A stretch of 64,000 bases of DNA, taken from assembly GCA_036826635.1 (NCBI GenBank), contig DAISVY010000010.1, forward strand, positions 95,874 through 159,873, read 5' to 3'. This document shows positions 17,066-25,875 of this stretch, piece after piece; position 1 is the stretch's first letter; every line of letters starts with the position of its first letter. This DNA is from DAISVY01 sp036826635. Lineage in GTDB: Bacteria; Zixibacteria; MSB-5A5; GN15; FEB-12. The translations under genes and the position numbers were made by a program. Below the pieces are notes generated by a model, which saw nothing but the letters and a program-made list of their open reading frames with translations, did no database searches and had not been told where the DNA came from.

Positions 17066-19345
17066 TTATACCGGCGCAACCGCCAGCATATATTCCAGCA
17101 GTTTAATTACCCCCTCTTTGCCGTGCTGGCCGACTTCCAGAGATGGCCCCACACAGGAAGGACACCCGGAAACACAGGGGCAGCTTGTTACGTGCTGTCG
17201 ACAGGCTTCAAAAAGATTGTCGGATTCCCTGAAGAGCTTCTCCGAAAGTCCCACTCCTCCCGGGATGTTTTCGTAGACATAAACAGTCGGGCGTTCGGTA
17301 AAAGGTGCCCGCACCTGCGAAATCGAGCGCAGGTCGCGCGAGTCGCACATAACCCACAGAGGGGCGATCTTGCCCAGTATGTTGGCCAGCCCGCGAAGCG
17401 CCCCGCCGAAACGAGCCACCGAAATGTCGAGCTTTGAGGCTATATCTCCGGGGAAAGAATACCAGAACGCATCGGTATGCATTTCCAACTCGGGCAGCTT
17501 TAGTTCCCCGGAGCCGACGTTTTCGTGGGTCTCGAACTTTATCTTTTTGAACAATACGGTCGTGCAGGTGAGGGAAACTTCTCCCCAATGACTGCGGGCG
17601 TCATCAATCGTCGATATTTCGTCGTTTACATTCAGGACTTTAAGGTCCGTTTTGGTCTCGGCGTCGGTGTAGTAATCGGTTTTGACCTCTTTGACATAGG
17701 CTTTCTTGCCTTCCCAGTCGAGATTGGTCACCTGGTATTGATTGGCCCCGTGCAGATAGATGGCTTCCGGGTGGAGAAAAATGGGAGCGGAGTAATAGTC
17801 TACTTCGCCAATTACCCGCCAATTATCCGATTCGTTGAGGATGACGAAGTTATCCGGCGAGGCGGAACGAAGCGAAACCTGCTGGGCGGGGTAAATTTCG
17901 GACGACCAGTGGTAGCGATTCTCGGTGCGGCGCAGGACGTTTTGTTCGGCCAGATAGTCGAGAATACGCCCGGTACTGAAATCGTCGGCGTATTCATCTT
18001 CGTCGAAAGGCAATTCGAAGGCGGCGCATTTGAGATGATTGGTGCGAATAATCAGGTTGTCCGGGTCGATAATGCCGGATTCGGGGGTGCGGTCGAAAAT
18101 GTATTTTGGTTCCACACACAGGAATTGATTGATAGCGGAGGAATTGGCCACCATGATTGTCAGCGAAACACCGGAGCGCCGTCCGGCTCGCCCCGCCTGC
18201 TGCCAGAGCGAAGCGATAGACCCCGGGTAACCGACTATTATCGAAACATCAAGGGAACCGATATCAATCCCCAGTTCCAGGGCATTGGTCGAGACCACCC
18301 CGGTTATTTCCCCGGAACGGAGCCCCTGTTCGATACGGCGACGTTCGTTGGGAAGATACCCGCCCCGATAGCCGGCAACGTTGATCCCATGGTCGATGTT
18401 GTCCTTCAGCTTGCGTTGCAGATAGGTGAGAAGTACCTCCACGTAGAGACGGGAATGGGCGAAAACGATAGTCTGAACACGGTGTCGCAGAAAGGAGACG
18501 GCCAGCCGGGCCGCTTCTTTGACTGATGATTTTCGGATGCCCAGTTGCGGATTGATAACCGGCGGATTGTAAAGCACGAAGTGTTTTTCGCTCGAAGGGG
18601 CCCCGTTGTCGTCTATAAGTTTGACCGGCTGACCGATGATCCGGCGTGTCAGTTCATCGGGATTGGCGATGGTCGCTGAACAGCAGATAAACTGCGGGTT
18701 GGAGCCGTAGAACCGGCAAATCCGACGCAGACGCCTGATGACATTAGCCAGGTGGGAGCCGAATACTCCCCGGTAATAATGAACCTCGTCGATCACCACG
18801 AATTTGAGGTTTTCGAACAACTTTATCCATTTAGTGTGATGCGGTAGAATGCCGGTATGGAGCATGTCGGGGTTGGTGACCACAATATGCCCTGCCGAAC
18901 GCACCAGCCGACGCGCAGTCTGGGGAGTGTCTCCGTCGAAAGTGTAAGTCTTGATATCGACTTCGAGCCTGGTTATCAGGTCATACAATTCGGCCAGTTG
19001 ATCCTGAGAAAGAGCCTTGGTCGGGAAGAGATACAGAGCGCGCGAATCCGGATTTCTGAGGATTTCGTCAAGTACCGGAAGATTGTAACAGAGTGTTTTG
19101 CCCGAGGCTGTCGGTGTTACCACCACCAGATTTTCGCCGCTGCGTGCCGCCTCGGTAGCTTGTGCCTGATGCGTATACAGTCGGTCGATACCGCGAGCCC
19201 GCAACGTGTCGGTCAGACGGCGGTCGAGGCCGTCGGGGAAATCGGCGTAACGGGCCGGCTGGGCCGGGATGGTCTGCCAGTGGGCAATGTTGTTCTGGAT
19301 ATTCGAATCGGTGCGGAGGAAATCAATAATTTGTTCGAGAGTCAT
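17066..19345 (-). CDS. MrfA/YprA-like DEAD/H-box helicase with C-terminal Zn module
   Basis: A 759-residue SF2 helicase: Q-motif-like LYTHQAQA, motif I TPTASGKT (77-84), motif II DEVH, motif III SATIANP, motifs V-VI (STNALELGIDIGSLD, WQQAGRAGRRSG). The C-terminal DUF1998-type region ends with four cysteines (CPCVSGCPSC), the zinc site of MrfA. Bacillus MrfA is a 3'-5' DNA helicase involved in repair of mitomycin C damage. The start ATG lies 25 bases after the archaemetzincin-like gene on the same strand, so they likely form an operon. It converges tail to tail with the histidine kinase, with only six bases between stops. Confidence 0.92.
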   Translation of the reverse strand: MTLEQIIDFLRTDSNIQNNIAHWQTIPAQPARYADFPDGLDRRLTDTLRARGIDRLYTHQAQATEAARSGENLVVVTPTASGKTLCYNLPVLDEILRNPDSRALYLFPTKALSQDQLAELYDLITRLEVDIKTYTFDGDTPQTARRLVRSAGHIVVTNPDMLHTGILPHHTKWIKLFENLKFVVIDEVHYYRGVFGSHLANVIRRLRRICRFYGSNPQFICCSATIANPDELTRRIIGQPVKLIDDNGAPSSEKHFVLYNPPVINPQLGIRKSSVKEAARLAVSFLRHRVQTIVFAHSRLYVEVLLTYLQRKLKDNIDHGINVAGYRGGYLPNERRRIEQGLRSGEITGVVSTNALELGIDIGSLDVSIIVGYPGSIASLWQQAGRAGRRSGVSLTIMVANSSAINQFLCVEPKYIFDRTPESGIIDPDNLIIRTNHLKCAAFELPFDEDEYADDFSTGRILDYLAEQNVLRRTENRYHWSSEIYPAQQVSLRSASPDNFVILNESDNWRVIGEVDYYSAPIFLHPEAIYLHGANQYQVTNLDWEGKKAYVKEVKTDYYTDAETKTDLKVLNVNDEISTIDDARSHWGEVSLTCTTVLFKKIKFETHENVGSGELKLPELEMHTDAFWYSFPGDIASKLDISVARFGGALRGLANILGKIAPLWVMCDSRDLRSISQVRAPFTERPTVYVYENIPGGVGLSEKLFRESDNLFEACRQHVTSCPCVSGCPSCVGPSLEVGQHGKEGVIKLLEYMLAVAPV

Positions 19346-19370
19346 GGCGTTCCGTCGCGTTCATTGCCGG

Positions 19371-19904
19371 TCAAACCATGTGGGTAAGCCGACGGCGACA
19401 GATGTCGCAAAACTTGTCGCCCTTGTTGTCGATATCCGGCATGGCCCGGCTGAAGTAATTAACACACTTCGGGTTGCGGCACTCGGTCAGGTTAAACAAG
19501 TGGGCCAGGTGATGAACCACTTCTTTGTACAGGCGCGGGAACACCTTGCTTTCGTCCTCGGGCAGTCCGTAGAACTCCTGACGGACGTGAAAAAGCGATA
19601 CCACCGCGCATCCGGCTACCATGTCGCCCCAACCCATTACAAAAGGTTCTTCGGGTACATACAAGTCTTCTTCACAGACGGCAATCACTTTTTCTTGATT
19701 GTTCGCTTTGGTGCGTTCCAGCTTGGAAAGAATAACCTGGGCGTAATACTGATTCCGGACAACGTTGAGAGCTTCCCGGGGCATCCGCATTCCTTTAAGG
19801 ATATCTACGGACCGGTTATAGACGGGGCCGATGCGGGAGGCGAGCTTGTTGACCAGAGTAAAGTCAACTTCACCGAGCGGGACGACAACGATTTTTGACT
19901 TCAA
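19371..19904 (-). CDS. Archaemetzincin-like protein with degenerate active site
   Basis: A 177-residue protein (TTG start) aligned by me to archaemetzincin: YSRAMPDID..KFCDICRRRL zinc-cysteine motifs are preserved. The metzincin motif HExxHxxGxxHC reads H131-H-L-A-H135-L-F-N-L-T-E141-C142, so the catalytic Glu is His, the Gly is Asn, and the third zinc His is Glu; the Met of the turn is also Asn. The frame is intact and the cysteines are kept, so this looks like a retained, non-proteolytic homologue rather than a decayed gene. It lies between a small Cys-rich protein and an MrfA-like helicase, with 24-25 base gaps. Confidence 0.75.
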   Translation of the reverse strand: MKSKIVVVPLGEVDFTLVNKLASRIGPVYNRSVDILKGMRMPREALNVVRNQYYAQVILSKLERTKANNQEKVIAVCEEDLYVPEEPFVMGWGDMVAGCAVVSLFHVRQEFYGLPEDESKVFPRLYKEVVHHLAHLFNLTECRNPKCVNYFSRAMPDIDNKGDKFCDICRRRLTHMV

Positions 19905-19928
19905 CAGAGCAACCGCACCGTTTATGGT

Positions 19929-20120
19929 TCATTCGGCAGTGTAGAAACGGGCTTTCGAACCGGTCGGAGATACCCGTACCACCGATTTGGCGGCACACTT
20001 GGGACACCAGCCCACGAATGCCGTTCCGTCTTTGTTCAGATACAGGCGTTGATAAACATTACAACACTTGAAATGAACTCCGATAAAAGGGCGTTTTCGC
20101 CGAATAGTTTCTTCTGTCAT
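19929..20120 (-). CDS. Small Cys-rich (zinc-finger-like) conserved hypothetical protein
   Basis: A 63-residue basic protein starting at ATG 20120, four bases after AAAGGTG; the frame is open further upstream but this start has the ribosome site. It contains CC (HFKCCNVYQRLYL) and CPKC (GWCPKCAAK), spaced as in a compact zinc ribbon, and a basic tail (VVRVSPTGSKARFY). It appears to be the first gene of an operon with the archaemetzincin-like gene and the helicase. Function unknown. Confidence 0.7.
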   Translation of the reverse strand: MTEETIRRKRPFIGVHFKCCNVYQRLYLNKDGTAFVGWCPKCAAKSVVRVSPTGSKARFYTAE

Positions 20121-20193
20121 GTCACCTTTCAAAATATAACAGAAACGGCTTTCTATCAAAGGCAAATCTAACCTGTTTTTATGCTTTGCCTTA

Positions 20194-20877
20194 TCACGAT
20201 TGAGCCTTTACCCGGGCCAGTTCTTCCATGATATCTACCGAGGCGGAACTGCCAAGTCGTGAAGCTCCGGCCCGGAGTAATTCTTCGCATTGGCGAACGG
20301 TTCTTATCCCGCCCGCGGCTTTGACTTCGATTTTTCCCTCGCCCCCTTCAACGAGTGCTCTTACCTGTTCGGCCGTAGCCCCGCCCCGGAAACCGGTTGA
20401 AGTTTTGACAAACTGCGCTCCGGCCAACGCCACCGAACGGGCGGCGCGTCGCTGGTTTTCTTCGGACAGGAGGGAGGCTTCGATAATTACTTTGAGGACG
20501 ACGTTGTATGGCAGGGCCTGTCTGACCTCGCGAATTTCTGTCTCGGCCCGGGTGAATTCGCCGGCAACGAAGTAACCGATGTTGGCCACCATGTCGATTT
20601 CGCGGGCGCCGTCGCTGACGGCCCTGATTGCCTCGGCTACTTTGATATCGGTGCGGTTGGCTCCAAGTGGGAAACCGCAGACCGTACCGACAGCCGTTTC
20701 GGTACCGACAAGCAAATCCCGAGCTATGGCCACCCGGCACGGATTGACGATTACGGAGCAGAAGTCATACTCGCGAGCCTGTTCACACAACAGGTTGATG
20801 TCGTCAGCCGTAGCGTCGGGTCGCAACAGGGTGTGGTCCAGGCGCCGGTTCAGATGGTTGAGAACCTCGTTAGTCAT
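20194..20877 (-). CDS. deoC: Deoxyribose-phosphate aldolase
   Basis: A 227-residue class I aldolase that splits 2-deoxyribose 5-phosphate into glyceraldehyde 3-phosphate and acetaldehyde. The family motifs are visible: HTLLRPDATADDI at the N-terminus, VCGFPLGA, the Schiff-base lysine in FVKTSTGF, and VKAAGGIRT near the end. It begins six bases after the stop of deoB, so both are co-transcribed and together degrade deoxynucleosides. Length and start fit the family. Confidence 0.96.
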   Translation of the reverse strand: MTNEVLNHLNRRLDHTLLRPDATADDINLLCEQAREYDFCSVIVNPCRVAIARDLLVGTETAVGTVCGFPLGANRTDIKVAEAIRAVSDGAREIDMVANIGYFVAGEFTRAETEIREVRQALPYNVVLKVIIEASLLSEENQRRAARSVALAGAQFVKTSTGFRGGATAEQVRALVEGGEGKIEVKAAGGIRTVRQCEELLRAGASRLGSSASVDIMEELARVKAQS

Positions 20878-20883
20878 GAGTCT

Positions 20884-22065
20884 TTATATCGGCGAAATGT
20901 CCCGAAGAAACGAGCGGCCGGGAGGTGTCCAGGTCAATTGAAATATATCGCTTACGGTGGCCGCAAGGTCGGCAAAAGACTCACGGATACCGAGATTGAC
21001 GCCTCCTCGGGCTTCGGGACCGTAGAGCAACAGCGGAACAAATTCGCGGGTGTGATCGGTCGAGTCCTTGATCGTGGGATCACATCCATGGTCGGCGGTT
21101 ATCATAAGCAGGTCGTGCTGCCGCAGGCGGGGGAGAAGATCGGCCAGGTGTTTGTCGAATTCCTCCAGACCGCGGGCAAAGCTTTTCTCGTCGTTCCGAT
21201 GCCCCCAGAGCATGTCAAAGTCGACGCAATTGGCCATTATCAGATCGTGTTCGGAATCATGATGAACGGCCCGGGTTACTTCCTGCATGACCTCGGCATT
21301 GCTGGTAGTCTTGATATGATGACTCATACCTCGATGGGCAAACAGGTCGTATATTTTGCCGATGGCGAGAACCTTGCGGTTTTCGGCCAGCATGCGGTCC
21401 AGCATGGTATCGGCCGGTGGCGGCAGCGAAAAATCACGCCGTCGCGGGGTACGGGTGAAGCGGCCGGGCGTACCGATGAAGGGACGTGCGATTACGCGGG
21501 CGACACCATACTTGCCGGTACATACCTGCCGAGCCGTCCGGCATATCTCGTACAGTCGCTCGGGCGGATAGAGATCTTCATGGGCGGCCAGTTGAAAAAC
21601 GGAATCGGCCGAAGTGTAAAGAATGATTTTTCTCGTGCGCAGGTGCTCTTCACCCCGTTGAGCTATAATCTCCGTGCCGCTGGCGGCGATGTTGCCGATA
21701 GTTTGTACCCCGGCGCTCTTTTCGAATTCTGCGACTAACTCGTGAGGAAAACCGTCGGGGAAAACCGGGAAGGGTTTTTCCAGAATAACGCCGCCTATTT
21801 CCCAATGTCCGGAGGTCGAGTCTTTACCGGCCGATTTTTCGGCCATTCGTCCGTATGCCCCTGTCGGTGACGAGGCGGGAGGCAAACCGTCGACAGGCAC
21901 GATATTGCCCAGGCCCAGTTGCCGGCAGATCGGCATGTCAAGGCCGCCCGTTGCGCGGGCCACGTTGGGGATAGTTGCCGCGCCGCAGTCGCCATAGGCG
22001 GCGGCATCCGGCAATTCACCCACCCCGCAGGCGTCGATTACTATGATTATAACCCGGTTAAACAT
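20884..22065 (-). CDS. deoB: Phosphopentomutase
   Basis: A 393-residue alkaline-phosphatase superfamily enzyme that converts (deoxy)ribose 1-phosphate to the 5-phosphate, supplying DeoC. Motifs seen: IIIVIDACGVGELPDA (metal-binding Asp), GKDSTSGHWEIGG with the phosphorylated Thr, FDMLWGHRND, and MITADHGCDPT. It heads a deoB-deoC operon. No deoxynucleoside phosphorylase is adjacent in this window. Confidence 0.96.
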   Translation of the reverse strand: MFNRVIIIVIDACGVGELPDAAAYGDCGAATIPNVARATGGLDMPICRQLGLGNIVPVDGLPPASSPTGAYGRMAEKSAGKDSTSGHWEIGGVILEKPFPVFPDGFPHELVAEFEKSAGVQTIGNIAASGTEIIAQRGEEHLRTRKIILYTSADSVFQLAAHEDLYPPERLYEICRTARQVCTGKYGVARVIARPFIGTPGRFTRTPRRRDFSLPPPADTMLDRMLAENRKVLAIGKIYDLFAHRGMSHHIKTTSNAEVMQEVTRAVHHDSEHDLIMANCVDFDMLWGHRNDEKSFARGLEEFDKHLADLLPRLRQHDLLMITADHGCDPTIKDSTDHTREFVPLLLYGPEARGGVNLGIRESFADLAATVSDIFQLTWTPPGRSFLRDISPI

Positions 22066-22127
22066 TTGCTTTAGAACTTAGAAGCGGGTCGCCTGTCTGT
22101 AAAGAAAAAGTTGAACGACTGCCACAA

Positions 22128-22164
22128 AGAGAAAAACGGCTTTCCGGGAATGTCGGAAAGCCGT
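22128..22164 (-). terminator. Intrinsic terminator of the sigma/anti-sigma/lipoprotein cluster
   Basis: On the minus strand a perfect 10-bp stem (ACGGCTTTCC / GGAAAGCCGT) with a 9-nt loop is followed by TTTTTCTCTTT. Confidence 0.85.
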
Positions 22165-22193
22165 GATGGTGGTCGATAGCATTCGATACGGCG

Positions 22194-23048
22194 CTATTTG
22201 GACTTCTCAACACCGGTCAGGGAATGATCTATGTCGTATTCGATAGCCATCCGGGTGCTGCCTTCGTCGTTTTTTTCGCTGCATATGCCCAGACGTTTGC
22301 CGTCCAGCAGCCAGCGTTCCCGTTGCAGTACGATCAGGCCTTCTTTGTAAGCGAAGTATATATTTCCGCTCGCCCGGATACGGTCCACGCCACTGATCAA
22401 CTCATAATCTTTTTGTTTGTACGGTTCCAGCGGAATAACCAGGTTGCCGTCGTATCCTATCACTACACAGTCGTAGCCGTGTTCGCGGGCAAATGATTTT
22501 ATCTCGTAGGTGGTAGAGGCTTCCATCGGTCCGTTGGGGAGAATTACGGTTTTGGTCTGGGTCCAACTGAAGCCCTGGGGGAGATCGCCGTCAGGAAATA
22601 CCGGCATGCCCTGTTCATAATAATTTTTGAGGTAAGAGAGACTGGAGACAGACTCTTCACCCGGCAGTTCCAGGTCAACTATCTTGCCGTTGGGCTGAAC
22701 GTACAGGACGATTTCTCTGTCTTCGCCGGTGGTGTCGGTTATGGTGGAGTCCTGCTTGTTTCGAGAAGTCAGGTGATATGTCTTTGATTCTACTACCTCG
22801 GCCGTGCCGTCTTCGAGCACCCGTCGGACGTACTGCTTCAGGTCGGCTTCAATTTCAGCGAAACGGTCCCGGGTGAGCGAATCGTTGTAATAGACTTTCA
22901 CCGATCCCCTGGCGGTTTGTTTGTATGTCAACTCTGTCCCGGGTTTGTATTTCAAACGCAGATTTATCTTTTTCCCGCCCTTTTCACATCCCGGCATGGC
23001 CAGAACGAAGCAGGCAAGAGATACGGTGATAATGAGGGCTCTTTTCAA
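22194..23048 (-). CDS. Hypothetical lipoprotein
   Basis: A lipoprotein signal peptide is clear (KRALIITVSLACFVLAMPGC, lipobox AMPGC). The start was placed at TTG 23048 because GGAGAT lies seven bases upstream and the signal peptide begins there; ATG 23075 and 23102 are in frame but less well placed. The mature part is rich in beta-strand (LRLKYKPGTELTYKQTARG) and charged residues and matches no family that I recognise; several FCB proteins with a KxGxxLxYK motif look similar. It follows the anti-sigma gene closely and shares its terminator, so it may be a target or sensor of that circuit. Confidence 0.75.
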   Translation of the reverse strand: MKRALIITVSLACFVLAMPGCEKGGKKINLRLKYKPGTELTYKQTARGSVKVYYNDSLTRDRFAEIEADLKQYVRRVLEDGTAEVVESKTYHLTSRNKQDSTITDTTGEDREIVLYVQPNGKIVDLELPGEESVSSLSYLKNYYEQGMPVFPDGDLPQGFSWTQTKTVILPNGPMEASTTYEIKSFAREHGYDCVVIGYDGNLVIPLEPYKQKDYELISGVDRIRASGNIYFAYKEGLIVLQRERWLLDGKRLGICSEKNDEGSTRMAIEYDIDHSLTGVEKSK

Positions 23049-23082
23049 ACTAATATCTCCGTTTGCTGTTTGCATATCATAA

Positions 23083-23649
23083 TTATCGACCGCTGAGCAC
23101 ATCCGCTATATTGGTGAACCGGCCAAGTATCCCGGGCGGTCCCAGCAGGATCATGGCTCCGACCATCCGTTCCTGATCGGCTTTGGTAAACCCCGGGCTG
23201 CTCTCCGCATTGACCAACTCGGTCAGAGAAAAGGTGGAGTCCGATGTTTGTGGAACCCGGGAAAGGGCCGAGGTGCCGAACTCGTGTCGGGAGCCGAGAA
23301 GGAGCGCCGAGAAAAAGATGCAGAGTGACGCCGCCACCGATACGAGAGAACGCATGAAAGATTTACGTTTTTCGGAACGGTCGTCTTTATGGGTTTTGAT
23401 TACGCGCTCGGTCGGGTCGGCCTCGACGGTTCGGGCCAGAATGATGTTCCGTACCTCGTCGAAATACTCCTGTCCGGGATAGTCCACCGGAGTCCGGACC
23501 AGAAGTTGTTTCAGGGCAAGGCTGGCCTCGTAATCGGCCCGACAGTGCGGGCAATTGCTGAGATGTTCTTCAAGAGCCGCGGATAGCGGCTCCGGCAGCT
23601 CATGGTCGACATAATCTTCGATAAGCGACCGTGCTTGGAGGCACGTCAT
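23083..23649 (-). CDS. Zinc-finger (zf-HC2) transmembrane anti-sigma factor
   Basis: ATG 23649 is the start because AGGAAG overlaps the sigma stop codon immediately upstream. Residues ~1-45 form a ZAS/zf-HC2 domain (DYVDHELPEPLSAALEEHL with HLSNCPHC, the HxxxCxxC zinc site). One transmembrane helix follows (SVAASLCIFFSALLLGS, ~110-126) and a periplasmic tail of ~70 residues. The family binds and inactivates a cognate ECF sigma factor; signals from the envelope release it. The gene is next to its sigma partner and is followed by a lipoprotein. Confidence 0.9.
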   Translation of the reverse strand: MTCLQARSLIEDYVDHELPEPLSAALEEHLSNCPHCRADYEASLALKQLLVRTPVDYPGQEYFDEVRNIILARTVEADPTERVIKTHKDDRSEKRKSFMRSLVSVAASLCIFFSALLLGSRHEFGTSALSRVPQTSDSTFSLTELVNAESSPGFTKADQERMVGAMILLGPPGILGRFTNIADVLSGR

Positions 23650-23651
23650 TC

Positions 23652-24230
23652 TTACTTCCTTTCGGCAAGTCGCTTCTTTAGTATGTGCTTCAGTTTCTTT
23701 CGCGCAATATGGAGATTCGACCGCACCGTAGCTTCCGGGCATTCTAGGATACCGGCGATTTCCGGTTTGCTGTATCCCTCGACGTCGTGTAGTAAGGCCG
23801 TTATTCTCTGCTTCGGTGGCAGAGTTTTCAGGGCCTTGAGAATCTCCTCTTTGAGTACCTTGTTTCTGAAGTCCTCACTGGGGGTTTTGACCTGGCGTGA
23901 AAGTTCAATCTGAATATCGCCGGGCAGTGAGGTGGAGTCATCGGCAACCTGGCTGTGGCCCCTGCGTTTGCGCAGCAGGTCAATCGCATAATTGGTCGCG
24001 ACCCGGATCAGAAACGAGGTAAAATTAGTTACATCCGCTAAATCCTTACGTTTTTTGTAGAGACGGACAAAAGTCTCTTGTACCACTTCATCGGCGTCAA
24101 GGTGATTGCCCAGCATCTGGTAGCCGAGGTAGTAGATCCGCTTCTGAAAAGATGCTACCAGCTCGGCGAATGCAGCGGAATCGCCTTCGGAGAACTTCCT
24201 GACTAACTCGGATATTCTCGCGTTTGTTAC
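23652..24230 (-). CDS. ECF sigma-70 family RNA polymerase sigma factor
   Basis: Region 2 (LVASFQKRIYYLGYQMLGN, DADEVVQETFVRLYKKR) and region 4 (LPPKQRITALLHDVEGYSKPEIAGILECPEATVRSNLHIARK) are both present. The first ATG is 24116, but it cuts region 2 in half: conserved sequence (ARISELVRKFSEGDSAAF) continues upstream in frame, with a stop only at 24285-24287. No ATG, GTG or TTG occurs there; GTA 24230 or ATA 24215 would be the place of a start, so a rare start codon or sequencing error is possible. It is followed without gap by its anti-sigma gene. Confidence 0.88.
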   Translation of the reverse strand, partial: VTNARISELVRKFSEGDSAAFAELVASFQKRIYYLGYQMLGNHLDADEVVQETFVRLYKKRKDLADVTNFTSFLIRVATNYAIDLLRKRRGHSQVADDSTSLPGDIQIELSRQVKTPSEDFRNKVLKEEILKALKTLPPKQRITALLHDVEGYSKPEIAGILECPEATVRSNLHIARKKLKHILKKRLAERK

Positions 24231-24295
24231 CCGACAATTGTTGTTCGAATTATTGACGGCCCAACCTGTCGTTTGTTTAATGTGTTAGAAACCGG

Positions 24296-24324
24296 TTGAC
24301 GGACAATCGGCCGTAGGTTATGCT
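24296..24324 (+). promoter_or_regulatory. Promoter of the MFS transporter gene
   Basis: TTGACG, 17-bp spacer, TATGCT, about 50 bases before the transporter start. Confidence 0.6.
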
Positions 24325-24380
24325 TACCCATTGTTAAAGTCAATCCTTTTTTTGTCAACGACTTAGGGCGATTGTGCAAC

Positions 24381-25826
24381 ATGGATTCTCAGCAGATTCA
24401 AGCTCATAGATTCAAAATTTTCTTAGTCGGTGCCACCGGGACGTTTATGTCCACGCTGGATGCTTCTATTATGAACGTGGCTTTGCCTTCGATGGCTCGT
24501 GATTTCGGAAGTTCGGTTGACCAGGTTGCCTGGGTGGTGCTGGCTTATTCTTTGACGCTGATATCGTTGCTCATGGTTTTCGGTGCCTGGATTGAACAAC
24601 GGGGGTACCGCTTTGCTTATCGTTTCGGTTACAGTTTCTTTTTGGTTGGCTCTATTGTGTGTGCCTGTAGTCCGTGGCTTTACCTGCTTGTTCTGGGGCG
24701 TGTGATTCAGGCGGTGGGCAGTGCCATGTTCGCCGCTATCGGGCCGGGCATGGTGACCACGATATTTCCAGTTGAGGAACGCGGCAAGTGGCTCGGTACT
24801 ATGGTCATGATGGTGTCGTGCGGTTTTATGATCGGTCCTCCTCTGGGGGGGTATCTTTTGGCCTTTTTTGATTGGCACGCCCTTTTCATCATCAACGTTC
24901 CCATTGGCTTGCTCGGTCTGTACATGATTAAGAGATATTTCGGAGATCTTGGGGCACCATCCGGGACGCGATCTGTCCGTATTGCTTCGGCGGCCAGTAT
25001 ATCACTGGGTTTGCTTAGTGCCGTGTTTGTTCTTTCGTTAATCAATGAATATCCTCTTTCGGATGTGCGCATGTGGGGCCTGGGATTATTTTCGCTGATC
25101 TGCCTTGCGACCTTTCTCTTTTTGGAATCAAAACCCGATCATGCCTTGATTGGCCTGGAGATTTTTAAAAATCGAGTATTTACGGCTTCTATCGGGGCTC
25201 AGTTGATGCATTTCTGCGCTTTGTCAGGGGTCCTTGTGCTGGTGCCGTTCTATCTTGAGCAGGTGCGTTCTTTCCAGCCGCGTCAGGTCGGGCTTTTTCT
25301 CGTCATTATGCCGATATTCATGTTTGTGCTGGCGCCGCTGTCAGGGAAGATTTCGGACCGGATTGGTTTTCGTCTCCTCACGTGTACCGGGATGATCCTG
25401 ATGATAGGCGGTTTGGGGCTTTTCTCGTATCTTTCGACCATCAGCGGGACATTGTACATTGTGCTTTGTCTGGTAGTGGTGAGTTCCGGCGCGGGCATAT
25501 TCAGCACCCCCAATTCATCGGCCCTGATGGGTTCGGTCAGTCCGGACCAGCGAGCGGCCGCTTCGGGAATACTGGCAACTACTCGGAATATCGGGCAATC
25601 GGTCGGGGTGGCTCTGGCGGCCAGTCTGTTCGCTTATTTTGAACAGGCTAACGCCGGTCTGGGTGAGTCTGATTTGATTTTTGTGGCCAGTTTCCGGCCG
25701 GTGGTTTATATCGGAATAGGCTTTTCCGTGTTGGGGTTGTTTTTCTCCCTGATTCGGAACAATCGGACCCAGGTGGCGGCGGGAACAAAAGCCAGTTCAA
25801 CAGTTATTCCGGTTGAGGGCTCTTAA
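24381..25826 (+). CDS. DHA2 family MFS drug/proton antiporter (EmrB/QacA-like)
   Basis: A polytopic protein with ~14 hydrophobic helices and the DHA2 signatures: TFMSTLDASIMNVALPSMA in helix 1, AWVVLAYSLTLISLLMVFG, GRVIQAVGSAMFAAIGPGMV, and GFMIGPPLGGYLLAFFDWHALFIINVPIG (motif C region). Family members expel hydrophobic drugs using the proton gradient, often with a membrane-fusion partner, which is not adjacent here. The start is ATG 24381, 12 bases after AGGG; an in-frame TTG at 24372 is too close to it. Monocistronic, with its own promoter. Confidence 0.9.
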   Translation: MDSQQIQAHRFKIFLVGATGTFMSTLDASIMNVALPSMARDFGSSVDQVAWVVLAYSLTLISLLMVFGAWIEQRGYRFAYRFGYSFFLVGSIVCACSPWLYLLVLGRVIQAVGSAMFAAIGPGMVTTIFPVEERGKWLGTMVMMVSCGFMIGPPLGGYLLAFFDWHALFIINVPIGLLGLYMIKRYFGDLGAPSGTRSVRIASAASISLGLLSAVFVLSLINEYPLSDVRMWGLGLFSLICLATFLFLESKPDHALIGLEIFKNRVFTASIGAQLMHFCALSGVLVLVPFYLEQVRSFQPRQVGLFLVIMPIFMFVLAPLSGKISDRIGFRLLTCTGMILMIGGLGLFSYLSTISGTLYIVLCLVVVSSGAGIFSTPNSSALMGSVSPDQRAAASGILATTRNIGQSVGVALAASLFAYFEQANAGLGESDLIFVASFRPVVYIGIGFSVLGLFFSLIRNNRTQVAAGTKASSTVIPVEGS

Positions 25827-25831
25827 TCTGG

Positions 25832-25860
25832 TTGACAGAACCCGATGACCGATATATAAT
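25832..25860 (+). promoter_or_regulatory. Consensus sigma-70-type promoter of tRNA-Ala
   Basis: Perfect TTGACA - 17 bp - TATAAT, 16 bases before the tRNA. Confidence 0.9.
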
Positions 25861-25875
25861 AAAGGCTACGTATTT

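Noticed and set aside
17525..18526. 333-codon open frame opposite the helicase gene
   Set aside because: It is a shadow of the GC-rich helicase frame without domain or ribosome site.
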